From positions 57,173 to 89,333 of the forward strand of contig DMCN01000106.1 of assembly GCA_003445795.1 (NCBI GenBank): a stretch of DNA of 32,161 nt. Reading direction: 5' to 3'. This stretch comes from Gallionellaceae bacterium (GTDB taxonomy: Bacteria > Pseudomonadota > Gammaproteobacteria > Burkholderiales > Gallionellaceae). The translations under genes were made by a program, and so were the position numbers. Below the pieces are notes generated by a model that was given only the letters and a program-made list of their open reading frames with translations, was not told the origin of the DNA and searched no databases. Of this stretch, positions 1 through 9,512 are shown piece after piece (the first letter of the stretch is position 1; the number at the start of each line of letters is the position of its first letter).

Positions 1-1
1 G

Positions 2-2020
<2,019 letters not shown>

Positions 2021-2047
2021 GCGTAAGCGTTCAGCTCACGATGCAGG

Positions 2048-2083
2048 AAAAGAAGAAGCCCGCGAAAGCGGGCTTCTTCTTTT
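2048..2083. terminator. Bidirectional rho-independent terminator between acnA and the diguanylate cyclase gene
   Basis: A perfect 13-bp stem (2051-2063 with 2068-2080) closes a GAAA loop. AAA lies on its left side and TTT on its right, so the stem can extend to 16 bp and act on both strands. It sits 30 bp after the acnA stop and about 105 bp beyond the stop of the convergent GGDEF gene, and could serve both. Confidence 0.9.
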
Positions 2084-2187
2084 ACATCAACAACCATTGT
2101 GTAGCACTGGCGCATTGCTTCGGAACGGAATCGTTGGAGCCGATAGGCGCTCGGCGTGGCGCATGACAGATGTATCGATTATGGCAA

Positions 2188-4128
2188 TCAGTCGCCCTCA
2201 AGGTCGTCGCTGGAAGACGGGTGATAGAGCGAATAACGATTACGCCCGCCCAGCTTGGCCTGGTACATGGCTTGGTCGGCTTTTTTCAGCAGGCCGTTCG
2301 CATCCACCTCCTCGGAAGGATACAGGCTGATGCCGATGCTGACGCCGATGGTGATTTTCTTGCCGTCTATCATCCAGTCGGATTCCATTGTCTGCAATAT
2401 CTTGCTGGCGACATCCTCTGCATCCGCTTCGCTCTGTATCTCTTTCAGCAGCACTGCGAATTCGTCGCCGCCGATACGGGCAAAGGTATCGCTGCGTCGC
2501 ATCAATGCGGATACTCGTCTCGAGAATTCGACCAGCAACTTGTCACCGGCCTCGTGTCCCAGTTCATCATTCACACCTTTGAAACCGTCCAAATCGAGAT
2601 ACATCACGGCGATTGTATGTTTGGTGCGGCGTGCGTGGCTGATCTCATGCTCCAGCCTATCCAGGAACAGGACGCGATTGACTAGTTCGGTGAGCGGATC
2701 ATAGAAGGCCAGACGCGTGATTTTGCTGTCAGTGATGTCTTTGCCGGTAGAGACATAGTGCGTGACCATGCCCTTCTCATCAAGCAAAGGGGAGATGGTC
2801 TTTTCCTCGTAATACAGCATGCCGTTCTTGCGGCGATTGACGAACAAGTCCTGAAAGTCCTCGCCTTGTTTGATGCGCCTCCACATGTCGGCATAGAACT
2901 CGCTCGAATGCTGGCCCGATTTCAGCAGGCTCGGATTCTCCCCAACAACTTCGCGCTGTTCATATCCTGTCGCGCGACAGAAGGCCGGATTCACATAGTC
3001 CATGCGTCCGTCTTTATCAGTGATCAGTACATGGTCTGTGGTCTGCTCGACGACTTTTGCCAGTTTGTGCGCTTGCTGCATGGCTGCGGCGGAAAGTATC
3101 TTGAGCCGTCCCCAGCCGCGCATCACGAACGCCCAAAGTGCCAACCCCAGAACGAGCAGCACGAGGCCAACCCGCAATCTTTCATAGGCTGGTGCCAATA
3201 TCGTCGCAACATCCGTCTGTCCGCTCACCAGCCAGAACGGATCGGCACTACTGATTTGGGCGATTGACCAGCCGCCCAGACTGTCATTCGCGCCCAAATC
3301 AGTCGGCACCACACGTCTTGTAGCGCCGAAATTCGAACCGGATGACCACCTCACCAGGTTTTTACCCTGCCGCGTCGGCAGCATCGACCAGGCTTGCGGA
3401 TCCGCCTGTTTGAACGTCCGCTCGTGTCCAAGCATGCCTCCCCAACGATCCTGCTCGGCACCGCCACCCAACCATGCACCCTGCGCGTTGAGCAACATCA
3501 TGCGCAGACCGGAGGGATCTTCAGTATTGAAAAGTTTCGCCAGCACCGGGGCCACACCGTAGTTGATGACGATCACCCCCAAACATTTGCCGCGCTGGGA
3601 GTGAACCGGGACAGAGAAGCGCAGCATGGGATTGAGCGGTTGCTCGATCTTGCCATGCTCGATATTCAGATCGAGACGGGAGAGGCGCAGCGAATTGACC
3701 GGCAGGCTGACTGCTTCCTGGAAGTAGTCTCTTCCCGATTTATCCTGCAATTCACTCGCTGCCACGCGCCAGACTTTGCCGCCGATGGAATTGACGCGCA
3801 CACGTTCCATGCCGGAGACGTCGATGAAGCGAACCTGCTGGTAATGGGGATGGAAGCTGGCCAATGACATGAAGCGTTCGGCCAGCATATCCATCGCTTG
3901 CGCGGACTGATGCTGCAACAAGCTGTCATCGGCAAGCAACATCGCATCCGTCGATGCCTCGCGAAAATCCGCCAACAACATGGCAGACGCTTCCTGCACT
4001 TTTGTTTCCATATGTTGTTGCCACTTATCCAGCGTCTTTGCGCGATCAGCCAGATGCAGACCGAACACGACCAGAATTGCCGGAATTGCGACTGCAAGGA
4101 AACGCCAAACAAACATTTGGTTGGTCAT
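2188..4128 (-). CDS. Membrane-bound diguanylate cyclase with periplasmic sensor, PAS and GGDEF domains
   Basis: The protein is predicted to make c-di-GMP from two GTP at the inner membrane. Counting from the chosen ATG (646 residues), there is a transmembrane helix at about 9-26, a roughly 290-residue periplasmic region resembling a double Cache sensor (VRFIDVSGMERVRVN, then a DYFQEA motif), and a second helix at about 319-338. A PAS domain at about 355-468 carries the YVNPAF and GKDITD signatures, followed by a GGDEF domain at about 470-634. The active-site GGDEF is intact (553-557), and an RxxD product-inhibition site (RRSD, 544-547) lies at the canonical spacing. No EAL domain is present. 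The start at 4128 is preferred because AGGAG lies 10 nt upstream; an in-frame GTG at 4167 has a poorer ribosome site. The sensed ligand cannot be told from sequence. Confidence 0.92.
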   Translation of the reverse strand: MTNQMFVWRFLAVAIPAILVVFGLHLADRAKTLDKWQQHMETKVQEASAMLLADFREASTDAMLLADDSLLQHQSAQAMDMLAERFMSLASFHPHYQQVRFIDVSGMERVRVNSIGGKVWRVAASELQDKSGRDYFQEAVSLPVNSLRLSRLDLNIEHGKIEQPLNPMLRFSVPVHSQRGKCLGVIVINYGVAPVLAKLFNTEDPSGLRMMLLNAQGAWLGGGAEQDRWGGMLGHERTFKQADPQAWSMLPTRQGKNLVRWSSGSNFGATRRVVPTDLGANDSLGGWSIAQISSADPFWLVSGQTDVATILAPAYERLRVGLVLLVLGLALWAFVMRGWGRLKILSAAAMQQAHKLAKVVEQTTDHVLITDKDGRMDYVNPAFCRATGYEQREVVGENPSLLKSGQHSSEFYADMWRRIKQGEDFQDLFVNRRKNGMLYYEEKTISPLLDEKGMVTHYVSTGKDITDSKITRLAFYDPLTELVNRVLFLDRLEHEISHARRTKHTIAVMYLDLDGFKGVNDELGHEAGDKLLVEFSRRVSALMRRSDTFARIGGDEFAVLLKEIQSEADAEDVASKILQTMESDWMIDGKKITIGVSIGISLYPSEEVDANGLLKKADQAMYQAKLGGRNRYSLYHPSSSDDLEGD

Positions 4129-4205
4129 GATCTCTACGCTCCTGTGCGGCAGCTTTGTAGTGCGCACGAATTATTTTGTCCGGTCTTTTGATGCCGGGGG
4201 GGCGC

Positions 4206-4233
4206 ATTATATGACCATATCCCGGCGATACAA
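4206..4233 (-). promoter_or_regulatory. Putative sigma-70 promoter for the diguanylate cyclase gene
   Basis: Read on the minus strand, TTGTAT (4233-4228) and a perfect TATAAT (4211-4206) are separated by 16 bp. Transcription would begin near 4199, giving a leader of about 70 nt before the ATG at 4128. It lies in the 271-bp gene-free stretch 4129-4399, which otherwise holds only the hairpin next to it. Confidence 0.5.
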
Positions 4234-4235
4234 AT

Positions 4236-4264
4236 TAATGCCAGAGCATTGCGCTCAGGCATTA
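4236..4264 (-). terminator. Imperfect inverted repeat, possible terminator of the upstream minus-strand block
   Basis: Twelve-base arms (4236-4247 and 4253-4264) pair with one mismatch around a 5-base loop. On the minus strand the hairpin is followed by ATTAATTTG, which is T-rich but not a clean T run. It lies after the last gene of the accessory block and just before the -35 of the putative promoter, so it could be a weak terminator or an operator. Confidence 0.4.
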
Positions 4265-4399
4265 CACATTAAAAACAATGCATTACCATTGATGCGCCGA
4301 ATAAATCTGCGGTTTGTGGTGTGTGTTTTGACAGCACGAACGGGCTTGCAGAGCATCTTCCAGAACCAAAGGGATCCCCACCGCCCTGCTCATTTCACG

Positions 4400-4645
4400 C
4401 TAATTTCTCCGCCGATACGCCATCTTCATGTACACATCGCCCTTGGCCAGTTCTTCCAGCATCTGGTCAAGACGCTTCTGCTGCGTTTCGGGAAGTTTGG
4501 CGCGGGTGATCCAGCCGATGTAGTCGTTGCGCTGGTATGGCGGGCGGGCGTCGTAGGCGGCGGTGAGTCTCTTCGTGGCAAGGGACTCGCGGATGAAGTC
4601 GCGCATGGGATGGAGTTCGCGCTTGAGGCGGGAGGGTTTATCCAT
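4400..4645 (-). CDS. Small YdeI/OmpD-associated (OmdA domain) protein
   Basis: This 81-residue cytoplasmic protein of unknown biochemical role matches the C-terminal domain of the YdeI/OmpD-associated family. The recognisable stretch is YDARPPYQRNDYIGWI, followed by a TQQKRLDQMLEELAKG helix. Larger members of the family have about 190 residues with a DUF1801-like N-terminal half; here only the C-terminal domain is present, so this is a stand-alone version rather than an obvious truncation. Some family members have been linked to protection against bacteriocins, but nothing here shows that role. GGAGA lies upstream of the ATG. The gene starts 16 bp after the cytochrome gene, so the two are probably co-transcribed. 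Confidence 0.8.
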   Translation of the reverse strand: MDKPSRLKRELHPMRDFIRESLATKRLTAAYDARPPYQRNDYIGWITRAKLPETQQKRLDQMLEELAKGDVYMKMAYRRRN

Positions 4646-4661
4646 GCCGGTCTCTCCTGTG

Positions 4662-5078
4662 TCAGTCGCCGAGTACTTTCTTGCCGTGGCAGGCGGTGCA
4701 GTTCGAGCGCGTTTTGACCTCGGGAAGTTTCCATTCGCTCTCGGAGATGATGCGATGCTCGCGCACGAACCAAGGGGTTTCGCTGATGCGCAGGCTGGCG
4801 GAGGTGTACTTGGGGCCGCTGCCGGCGAAGCGCAGGAGGAAATCGCGGATCAGGCGCGTGTCCTTGGCCTCGAGTGCCGCATTGCTGTTGAAGTGCTTGT
4901 CCAGCTTCCCCATCAGTTCCCGCCAGTTTTCGCTGCTCAGCATGTGCGGCGGATAGGCGACGTGGCAACTGCTGCATTCTTTCTGCCACTTTTGATATCC
5001 GGCGGATCCGGCCGCATTATTCTCCGCAACGGCCTGCCCCACCCACAATACCGACAACAATATCAACAACCGCTTCAT
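4662..5078 (-). CDS. Periplasmic dihaem cytochrome c (DHC family)
   Basis: The 138-residue product starts with a typical Sec signal peptide (residues 1-18, ending AVA before Glu-19) and would be exported to the periplasm for haem attachment. It has two CxxCH haem-binding motifs, CSSCH (35-39) and CTACH (127-131), and the family's CHVAYPPHMLSSENW stretch after the first. Proteins of this family carry electrons and are often encoded beside a cytochrome b561; none is seen here. The electron partner is therefore unknown. The ATG follows an AAGGAG ribosome site. The 116-bp gap upstream (5079-5194) could carry its own promoter, but I see no convincing -35/-10 pair. The downstream OmdA gene follows at 16 bp. 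Confidence 0.9.
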   Translation of the reverse strand: MKRLLILLSVLWVGQAVAENNAAGSAGYQKWQKECSSCHVAYPPHMLSSENWRELMGKLDKHFNSNAALEAKDTRLIRDFLLRFAGSGPKYTSASLRISETPWFVREHRIISESEWKLPEVKTRSNCTACHGKKVLGD

Positions 5079-5194
5079 TTCCGAACTCCTTGAATTCTTC
5101 AGCCCTGCACCGTCTTCCAGCGAAGGGATTTCATCACGGCACGCATTGTAATTCAGCTTGGCGGGCAGTTTGTGCTTTAAAACTTAACATTCGC

Positions 5195-5893
5195 TTATGC
5201 CGGTTTCTGCGCGTCTTCAACGCCCACAATTTTGGTAAGGTAATGCTCCAGATTGCGCTCCGGATGGTGCGGGAAGTGCTCGGGCAGGCATTCGATATGC
5301 TGGATACGGTCGAAGCGGAAGTTGCGGTACTCGTCGCGCAGTTCGCACCAGGCCAGCAGGGTCCAGTGGTCGCCCCAGCCCACCATGCCCAGCGGCCACA
5401 ACGTGCGCTCGCTCTCCTGCTCCTTCATGTCGCGATAAGCGATCTTCACCTTGAGCCGCAGTTCACAGGCCTTACGTAGCAGGCCGTGCGTCTCGCGCTC
5501 GGGATTCGAATAGATCGGTACACGATACGGCAGGCGCGAGATCTCGTTGAGCATGGCGGGTGTGAGCACGGCCAGTATCTTGGCCTCGGCACGTCTGGCG
5601 GCTTCGGCCAGTTCGGGATCGGTCCACGCCTGCACCATACGGTTGCCCGCCAGCAGCGCGGTGACTTCGTCCATCTCGAACATCAGCGGCGGCAGGTCGA
5701 AACCCTTGCGCAGGCGATAACCCACACCCGCCTCGCCATCAATCGGCACGCCGGAGAGGATGAGTGCCTGGATGTCGCGGTACACCGTGCGCACCGCCAC
5801 CCCCAGCGCATCTGCCAGTGCCTGCCCGGTCATCACCGTGCGGCGACCTTGCAATAGGGTGACAAGCTGGAAGAGGCGTTCGGATTTGCGCAT
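5195..5893 (-). CDS. YafY-type transcriptional regulator with HTH and WYL domains
   Basis: This 232-residue DNA-binding regulator has an N-terminal winged helix-turn-helix at about 1-60 (RKSERLFQLVTLLQ, then TVYRDIQALILSGVPI) and a WYL ligand-sensing domain at about 130-215 (KVKIAYRDM, WPLGMVGWGDHWTLLAWCELR, FRFDRIQHIECL). The WYL triad itself is altered to WTLLAW, as in many YafY relatives. These proteins usually sense small molecules or nucleic acids and often control neighbouring genes. The start codon lies 2 bp after the TfoX-N stop, so the two are one transcript. No strong ribosome site precedes it (AAGAAA only), which suggests translational coupling. Its targets are unknown. Confidence 0.88.
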   Translation of the reverse strand: MRKSERLFQLVTLLQGRRTVMTGQALADALGVAVRTVYRDIQALILSGVPIDGEAGVGYRLRKGFDLPPLMFEMDEVTALLAGNRMVQAWTDPELAEAARRAEAKILAVLTPAMLNEISRLPYRVPIYSNPERETHGLLRKACELRLKVKIAYRDMKEQESERTLWPLGMVGWGDHWTLLAWCELRDEYRNFRFDRIQHIECLPEHFPHHPERNLEHYLTKIVGVEDAQKPA

Positions 5894-5895
5894 GG

Positions 5896-6225
5896 CTACG
5901 ATTTGGGTTTCTTGGGCTTGGGTATCGGCAGTTCTTTCGCTGTTGCCCGCACCAGATCACACAGCCACTGACGGTCTTCCCACTGGTCAGCCGTAATCAG
6001 CAAGTGCGGCTTTGCGCCGGGATAGGGCGAACCCTCGACCACTTCATCGAGCTTGCCCTTCCCCGCTTCAGTCGGCTTGAGATAAAGCTGGTCGTCGCAT
6101 ACCAGACCGACCGGCTTGCCTGCAAGGTAGAGGCAGTATTCGCCGAACATCTTCTTCGCGGATACGTCGCCCGCAGCGGAGAGTTGGTCAAGCAGGAAGT
6201 CTATGGTGTTCTGGGCGGTTGCCAC
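5896..6225 (-). CDS. TfoX N-terminal domain protein
   Basis: The 109-residue protein matches the TfoX/Sxy N-terminal domain (VSAKKMFGEYCLYLAGKPVG, then DQLYLKPTEAG and the PYPGAKPHLLI block). Full-length TfoX of gammaproteobacteria regulates competence and has a C-terminal helical domain; that domain is absent here. Stand-alone N-terminal versions are common in betaproteobacteria and their role is not established, so no competence role should be assumed. Translation appears to begin at GTG (6225), the only start codon between the in-frame stop upstream and the domain, with GGATGA as a modest ribosome site. The tail is Lys/Pro-rich. It lies 23 bp after the DUF1801 gene and 2 bp before the WYL regulator. 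Confidence 0.85.
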   Translation of the reverse strand: MATAQNTIDFLLDQLSAAGDVSAKKMFGEYCLYLAGKPVGLVCDDQLYLKPTEAGKGKLDEVVEGSPYPGAKPHLLITADQWEDRQWLCDLVRATAKELPIPKPKKPKS

Positions 6226-6248
6226 TTGTTCATCCGTTCATTGAAAGA

Positions 6249-6605
6249 TCACGCTTTGGCAGCCGCTTTGCGCGCAAGAACCACGTAGTCGCGCACATGC
6301 TTGCCCTTGATGTCCGGCACGGCAGTCAGTTTGATGTGGCGGCGCAGCTTGCCATCGCCCTCCAGTACCTTGTGCTTGTCCGGCAACGACGCCCCGGCGC
6401 TGAACTCCAGCGAGACATGGTTGGTATACGAAAAGATACCGCAGAACGGCTTGCCCGCCGCGAACAGTATCCCGCCGTATTTGACCTCTTCGCTGACACC
6501 CTCCAGATCGAGGACCAGTTTTCTCAGCGACTGCACCAGTTTGAAACGGTCCTCACTCAGCAGGCGGATATCTTCAAGCAGTTTGGCGACGCGATCGGTG
6601 CTCAT
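6249..6605 (-). CDS. DUF1801 domain protein
   Basis: The 118-residue cytoplasmic protein has the DUF1801 (YdhG-like) fold signature: EVKYGGILFAAGKPFCGIFSYTNHVSLEFSAG, followed by LEGDGKLRRHIKL. The molecular function of the family is unknown. The ATG at 6605 was chosen because GGAG lies 6 nt upstream; an in-frame TTG at 6620 is a weaker option. It heads a likely three-gene transcript with TfoX-N and the WYL regulator. Upstream, 6606-6716 contains a small GC-rich hairpin (6639-6655, 6-bp stem) of unknown role. Confidence 0.8.
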   Translation of the reverse strand: MSTDRVAKLLEDIRLLSEDRFKLVQSLRKLVLDLEGVSEEVKYGGILFAAGKPFCGIFSYTNHVSLEFSAGASLPDKHKVLEGDGKLRRHIKLTAVPDIKGKHVRDYVVLARKAAAKA

Positions 6606-6716
6606 ATTCAACTCCGGCAATGTAGTTCTGGACGATTTGCCCGCCAGATGCGGGCATTATCTCTTAACGGCTGATAGACACTTGGGCGTGTTTATCAGGA
6701 ACGTCCGTCACTTTTC

Positions 6717-7187
6717 CTATTTTTGTTCCTCAAACATGGCATCGCACCGTTTTTGCATCTCGGGGAAAGTAACATCCTCGATATGCGTCAGGATATGCCA
6801 CTTGTGTCCGAACGGGTCTGTCAGTGTGCCGCTGCGGTCGCCATAAAACTGGTCTTTGACCTGCTCGACCACAACCGCACCGGCAGCCAGCGCGCGGGTG
6901 AACACGGCATCGGCGTCGTTCACATACAGCGCGATACCGACAGGCGAACCGCCCAAAGAGGCCGGACTCTTGTTGCCCCAGGCCGGCATCTCTTCCGCCA
7001 ACATGAATTTGGAATCGCCGATCTGCAATTCGGCATGGCCCACCGCACCGTCCGGCATGGAGATTTGTCCGACCAACTTCGCGCCGAAGGCGTGTTGGTA
7101 AAACTTGATGGCGGACACGGCATCTTTCACCGACAAATAGGGGGTGATGGAATGAAAGCCAGCGGGGATTTTGTTGACTGTGCTCAT
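6717..7187 (-). CDS. VOC superfamily protein, PhnB/glyoxalase-like
   Basis: This 156-residue protein has two beta-alpha-beta-beta-beta modules of the vicinal oxygen chelate fold. Visible signatures are ITPYLSVKDAVSAIKFYQHAFGA near the N terminus, GHAELQIGDSKFMLAEE in the middle, and GIALYVNDADAVFTRALAAGA with YGDRSGTLTDPFGHKW near the end, typical of COG2764. VOC proteins range from metal-dependent enzymes such as glyoxalase I to drug-binding resistance proteins; the substrate cannot be read from sequence. The AAGGAG ribosome site sits 8 nt before the ATG. It is separated by 216 bp from the upstream NTF2-like gene, so it may begin a new transcript. Confidence 0.88.
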   Translation of the reverse strand: MSTVNKIPAGFHSITPYLSVKDAVSAIKFYQHAFGAKLVGQISMPDGAVGHAELQIGDSKFMLAEEMPAWGNKSPASLGGSPVGIALYVNDADAVFTRALAAGAVVVEQVKDQFYGDRSGTLTDPFGHKWHILTHIEDVTFPEMQKRCDAMFEEQK

Positions 7188-7280
7188 GGTTGGTCTCCTT
7201 GGGTAGGTGCTTCGATATTGCTTCCAACTTTACCCCCACCCTGCTGCCAGCGTGATGTCAGCAGTGATGTTCGTTCAGCG

Positions 7281-7352
7281 TCATGACTGCGCTACCGGAA
7301 TGCCGGCCAGGGCGAGGGTAAACGAGACGAAAGGTACCGGAGTCGATTTCAT
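7281..7352 (-). CDS. Possible 23-codon ORF resembling an orphan signal peptide
   Basis: Within the 216-bp gap 7188-7403, a short ORF starts with ATG after a good GGAG ribosome site. It encodes MKSTPVPF, a hydrophobic run, and ends GIPVAQS before TGA. It looks like a secretion signal with nothing behind it: either the remnant of a lost exported protein or a leader peptide. I see no continuation in other frames. The rest of the gap shows nothing recognisable. Confidence 0.3.
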   Translation of the reverse strand: MKSTPVPFVSFTLALAGIPVAQS

Positions 7353-7403
7353 TTCAGCTCCAAAAACAATTTCACTCCGGTTCCTTAAGTCTCCACCGCC
7401 GGG

Positions 7404-7820
7404 CTAGGCGTTATCATCAGCTTCAATTCCGGCCGCACGGGCAAATGCAGCAAAATCAAGTGCAGTGTTTTGGTCGTGCACGATTCTCCATTGGCCTTCC
7501 TGCAACTGAAAAACATAGGTCAGCCAAGTGCTGAAAGGAGCCGCATCCGCTTTTGGGCAATATTGATATTTGACCAGGGCCATGGCCATATCCTCGCCGA
7601 CGACTTTATGAACAACTGTGCCCTCCCAAATCCAGTTCGGGTCTTGAAACCACTGCCTGTGAATTTCAATAATTTCGGCAGGCGTGGTGAAAGCGTGCCC
7701 ATTTTGAATGACCGTATAGAGCGTTTCGCCACGCGTAAGGTGTGACTTGAACGCATCGATATCTCGATTGGAGATGGCGGCAAAATGCTGCTCTATCGCT
7801 TCATCAAAATCCGGTTTCAT
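7404..7820 (-). CDS. NTF2-like / SnoaL-type protein
   Basis: The 138-residue product has the NTF2-like cone fold pattern: an N-terminal helix (FDEAIEQHFAAISNRDIDAFKSHL), a central sheet (LYTVIQNGHAFTTPAEI, EIHRQWFQDPNW) and a C-terminal pair of strands (TWLTYVFQLQEGQWRIVHDQNTAL), as in DUF4440/SnoaL proteins. The family includes steroid isomerases, polyketide cyclases and many binding proteins, and the substrate here is unknown. The ATG at 7820 was chosen because GGAGG lies about 8 nt upstream and the fold begins there; the frame stays open further upstream only because it overlaps the neighbouring VOC gene. It lies 37 bp after that gene and ends the putative ArsR-headed array. Confidence 0.8.
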   Translation of the reverse strand: MKPDFDEAIEQHFAAISNRDIDAFKSHLTRGETLYTVIQNGHAFTTPAEIIEIHRQWFQDPNWIWEGTVVHKVVGEDMAMALVKYQYCPKADAAPFSTWLTYVFQLQEGQWRIVHDQNTALDFAAFARAAGIEADDNA

Positions 7821-7857
7821 GGTTATGCCTCCAATACAAGCGGGGTGAGCTGTTCGT

Positions 7858-8295
7858 TCATTGTTTGCTCTCGCAGTTGAACATCCACTGCACGCCGAAC
7901 TTGTCCTTGAGGCTGCCGAAATACGCGCCCCAGAACATGTCCTGCAGGGGCATCTCGACCTTGCCGCCCGCGGCCAGCGCATCGAACAGGCGTTTGGTCT
8001 CAGCGCGCGAGTCCGGTTGCAGGTTGATGTACATGTTGTTGCCCATGTTGACCTTGAAGCCCATGGATTCCGGTGCATCCGTTCCCATCAGCTCGAATCC
8101 GCCCAGGATGGGCAGGGCGACGTGCATCACCAGGTCGAGATCGGCAGCGGGTAACGCCGGTTGTTCCGGTTGCGGGGGCATATCCCTGAAACGCCCGATG
8201 GGCGTGGAAAATTCGGTGCCGAAGACCGACTTGTAGAAATTGAAGGCCGCTTCGGTGTTGCGCAGGAAATTGAGGTAGATGCTGACTTTGGCCAT
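7858..8295 (-). CDS. VOC superfamily protein, PhnB-like
   Basis: This 145-residue protein is of the COG2764/PF06983 type: VSIYLNFLRNTEAAFNFYKSVF at the N terminus, then ILGGFELMGTD and MYINLQPDSRAETKRLFDALAAGG, and FWGAYFGSLKDKFGVQWMFNC at the end. The family has been named after a demethylubiquinone methyltransferase, but most members have no proven activity. GGAGGA lies upstream of the ATG. It sits 45 bp after the SRPBCC gene at 8341-8775 and 37 bp before the NTF2-like gene. It is more similar in layout to the VOC gene at 9940-10401 than to the other two VOC genes of the block. Confidence 0.88.
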   Translation of the reverse strand: MAKVSIYLNFLRNTEAAFNFYKSVFGTEFSTPIGRFRDMPPQPEQPALPAADLDLVMHVALPILGGFELMGTDAPESMGFKVNMGNNMYINLQPDSRAETKRLFDALAAGGKVEMPLQDMFWGAYFGSLKDKFGVQWMFNCESKQ

Positions 8296-8340
8296 TTCGG
8301 GTTCCTCCGATGTGCATGAAGCGATGAATGAATCGAGGGG

Positions 8341-8775
8341 CTATTCGCAGAGCGTTTTCAATTTTGCCAATGCCTTGGGCCAGATCTCGGCCATGTCTGC
8401 TTCATTTTCGGTCGGTACCGCCGACAATTCGACGAGCAGCAACGTGCCACCGCCTTGGGGTGCGAAGGTGTAATTCTCGGACACTGCAGCCCATGCCTTG
8501 CTTTCCGCGCTCTCGGTGTCAAGCACGCCTTCCATGATCATCCCCAGATGTTTGATGGAGATGAATTGATAAGGGCGATTCTCGGCAATCATGGAGCTCA
8601 TGCCTGACCCGTCCACGAGGAACAAAATCTTGCTGCCCTGCTCCCAACTGCCTTCGTAATACGACCCGGGCATGAACTCCGCCGCCCAGATGCGGTAGGT
8701 GTCCTGCCCCAGCATGGTGTGCCAGACCTTTTCGACGGACGCGTTGATGGTGATGGAAAAGTGCATGGGTTTCAT
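8341..8775 (-). CDS. SRPBCC (START-like) domain protein
   Basis: The 144-residue protein has the helix-grip SRPBCC pattern: FSITINASVEKVWHTMLGQDTYRIWAAEF, then GSYYEGSWEQGSKILFL, an ENRPYQFISIKHLG strand pair, and the C-terminal long helix ADMAEIWPKALAKLKTLCE. Such proteins enclose a hydrophobic ligand pocket; the ligand is unknown. The ATG at 8775 is preceded by AAGGAGGT, a near-perfect ribosome site, which fixes the start although the frame stays open further upstream. The 99-bp gap before it (8776-8874) holds no gene. Confidence 0.85.
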   Translation of the reverse strand: MKPMHFSITINASVEKVWHTMLGQDTYRIWAAEFMPGSYYEGSWEQGSKILFLVDGSGMSSMIAENRPYQFISIKHLGMIMEGVLDTESAESKAWAAVSENYTFAPQGGGTLLLVELSAVPTENEADMAEIWPKALAKLKTLCE

Positions 8776-8874
8776 GATGACCTCCTTGTCTGTTGAGCCG
8801 CCACACATGCGGCTGGTAGATACAGAAAGTGTCTCGCGCAAAATATCAAACTGGCAACGCCGTGAAATCCAGAT

Positions 8875-9471
8875 TCAGAACGATCCAGTCCTCACCTCGC
8901 CGGCACGCCTGTAATTGGCAAAGATCACGCCGAGCGGCGACACCTTGCTGTCGGTCAATTCGAAAGCCGCCGGGCGCGCTCCATCGGCAAACAGGCGTTT
9001 CCCCGCCCCCAGGGTGACCGGAAATATCTTGAGCCAGAACTCGTCGACCAAGTCATGTTGCAACAGGGTCTGAACGAAATTGCCGCTGCCATAGATATGC
9101 AAATCGGGCCCGTCCTGTTCCTTGAGTTTCTGTATCTTTGTAACCACGTCATCCTTCAGGAGCACCGAATTGTTCCATTCGGGTTTGATCTCTTCATGCG
9201 CGACGACATATTTTCTGACTTCATTGATGCCGGGCCAATCGGCGCTGTGATGCGGCCAGTATGACGCGAAGATTTCATAGGTTTTCCTGCCCAGCAACAA
9301 CTCGAAGGGCTTGCTCATCTGCGCTTCCATCTGCTTACCGGAGAAGTCGTCGAAGTACGGGACAGTCCAGCCGCCGTATTTGAAACCGCCGGACATATCC
9401 TCCCCAGGCCCGCCCGGCGCCTGTATCACGCCGTCGAGGCTCATGAATTCAAGAACGATGATCTTTCGCAT
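8875..9471 (-). CDS. Dihydrofolate reductase-like (RibD C-terminal domain) protein
   Basis: The 198-residue protein belongs to the RibD-C/DHFR superfamily: KIIVLEFMSLDGVIQAPGG at the N terminus, LLLGRKTYEIFASYWP in the middle, DLHIYGSGNFVQTLL (cofactor-binding Gly motif) and DEFWLKIFPVTLGAGKRLF near the end. Members bind NADPH-like cofactors, but stand-alone versions such as this one (YwjB/YyaP-type) have no known substrate, and it should not be taken as FolA. AAGGAG lies 8 nt before the ATG. It is 41 bp downstream of the VOC gene at 9513-9896. A second, only distantly similar DHFR-like gene lies at 11485-12129. Confidence 0.87.
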   Translation of the reverse strand: MRKIIVLEFMSLDGVIQAPGGPGEDMSGGFKYGGWTVPYFDDFSGKQMEAQMSKPFELLLGRKTYEIFASYWPHHSADWPGINEVRKYVVAHEEIKPEWNNSVLLKDDVVTKIQKLKEQDGPDLHIYGSGNFVQTLLQHDLVDEFWLKIFPVTLGAGKRLFADGARPAAFELTDSKVSPLGVIFANYRRAGEVRTGSF

Positions 9472-9512
9472 GGCATTCTCCTTTATTCACGTTCACTGAC
9501 ACCTCGGGAGCA

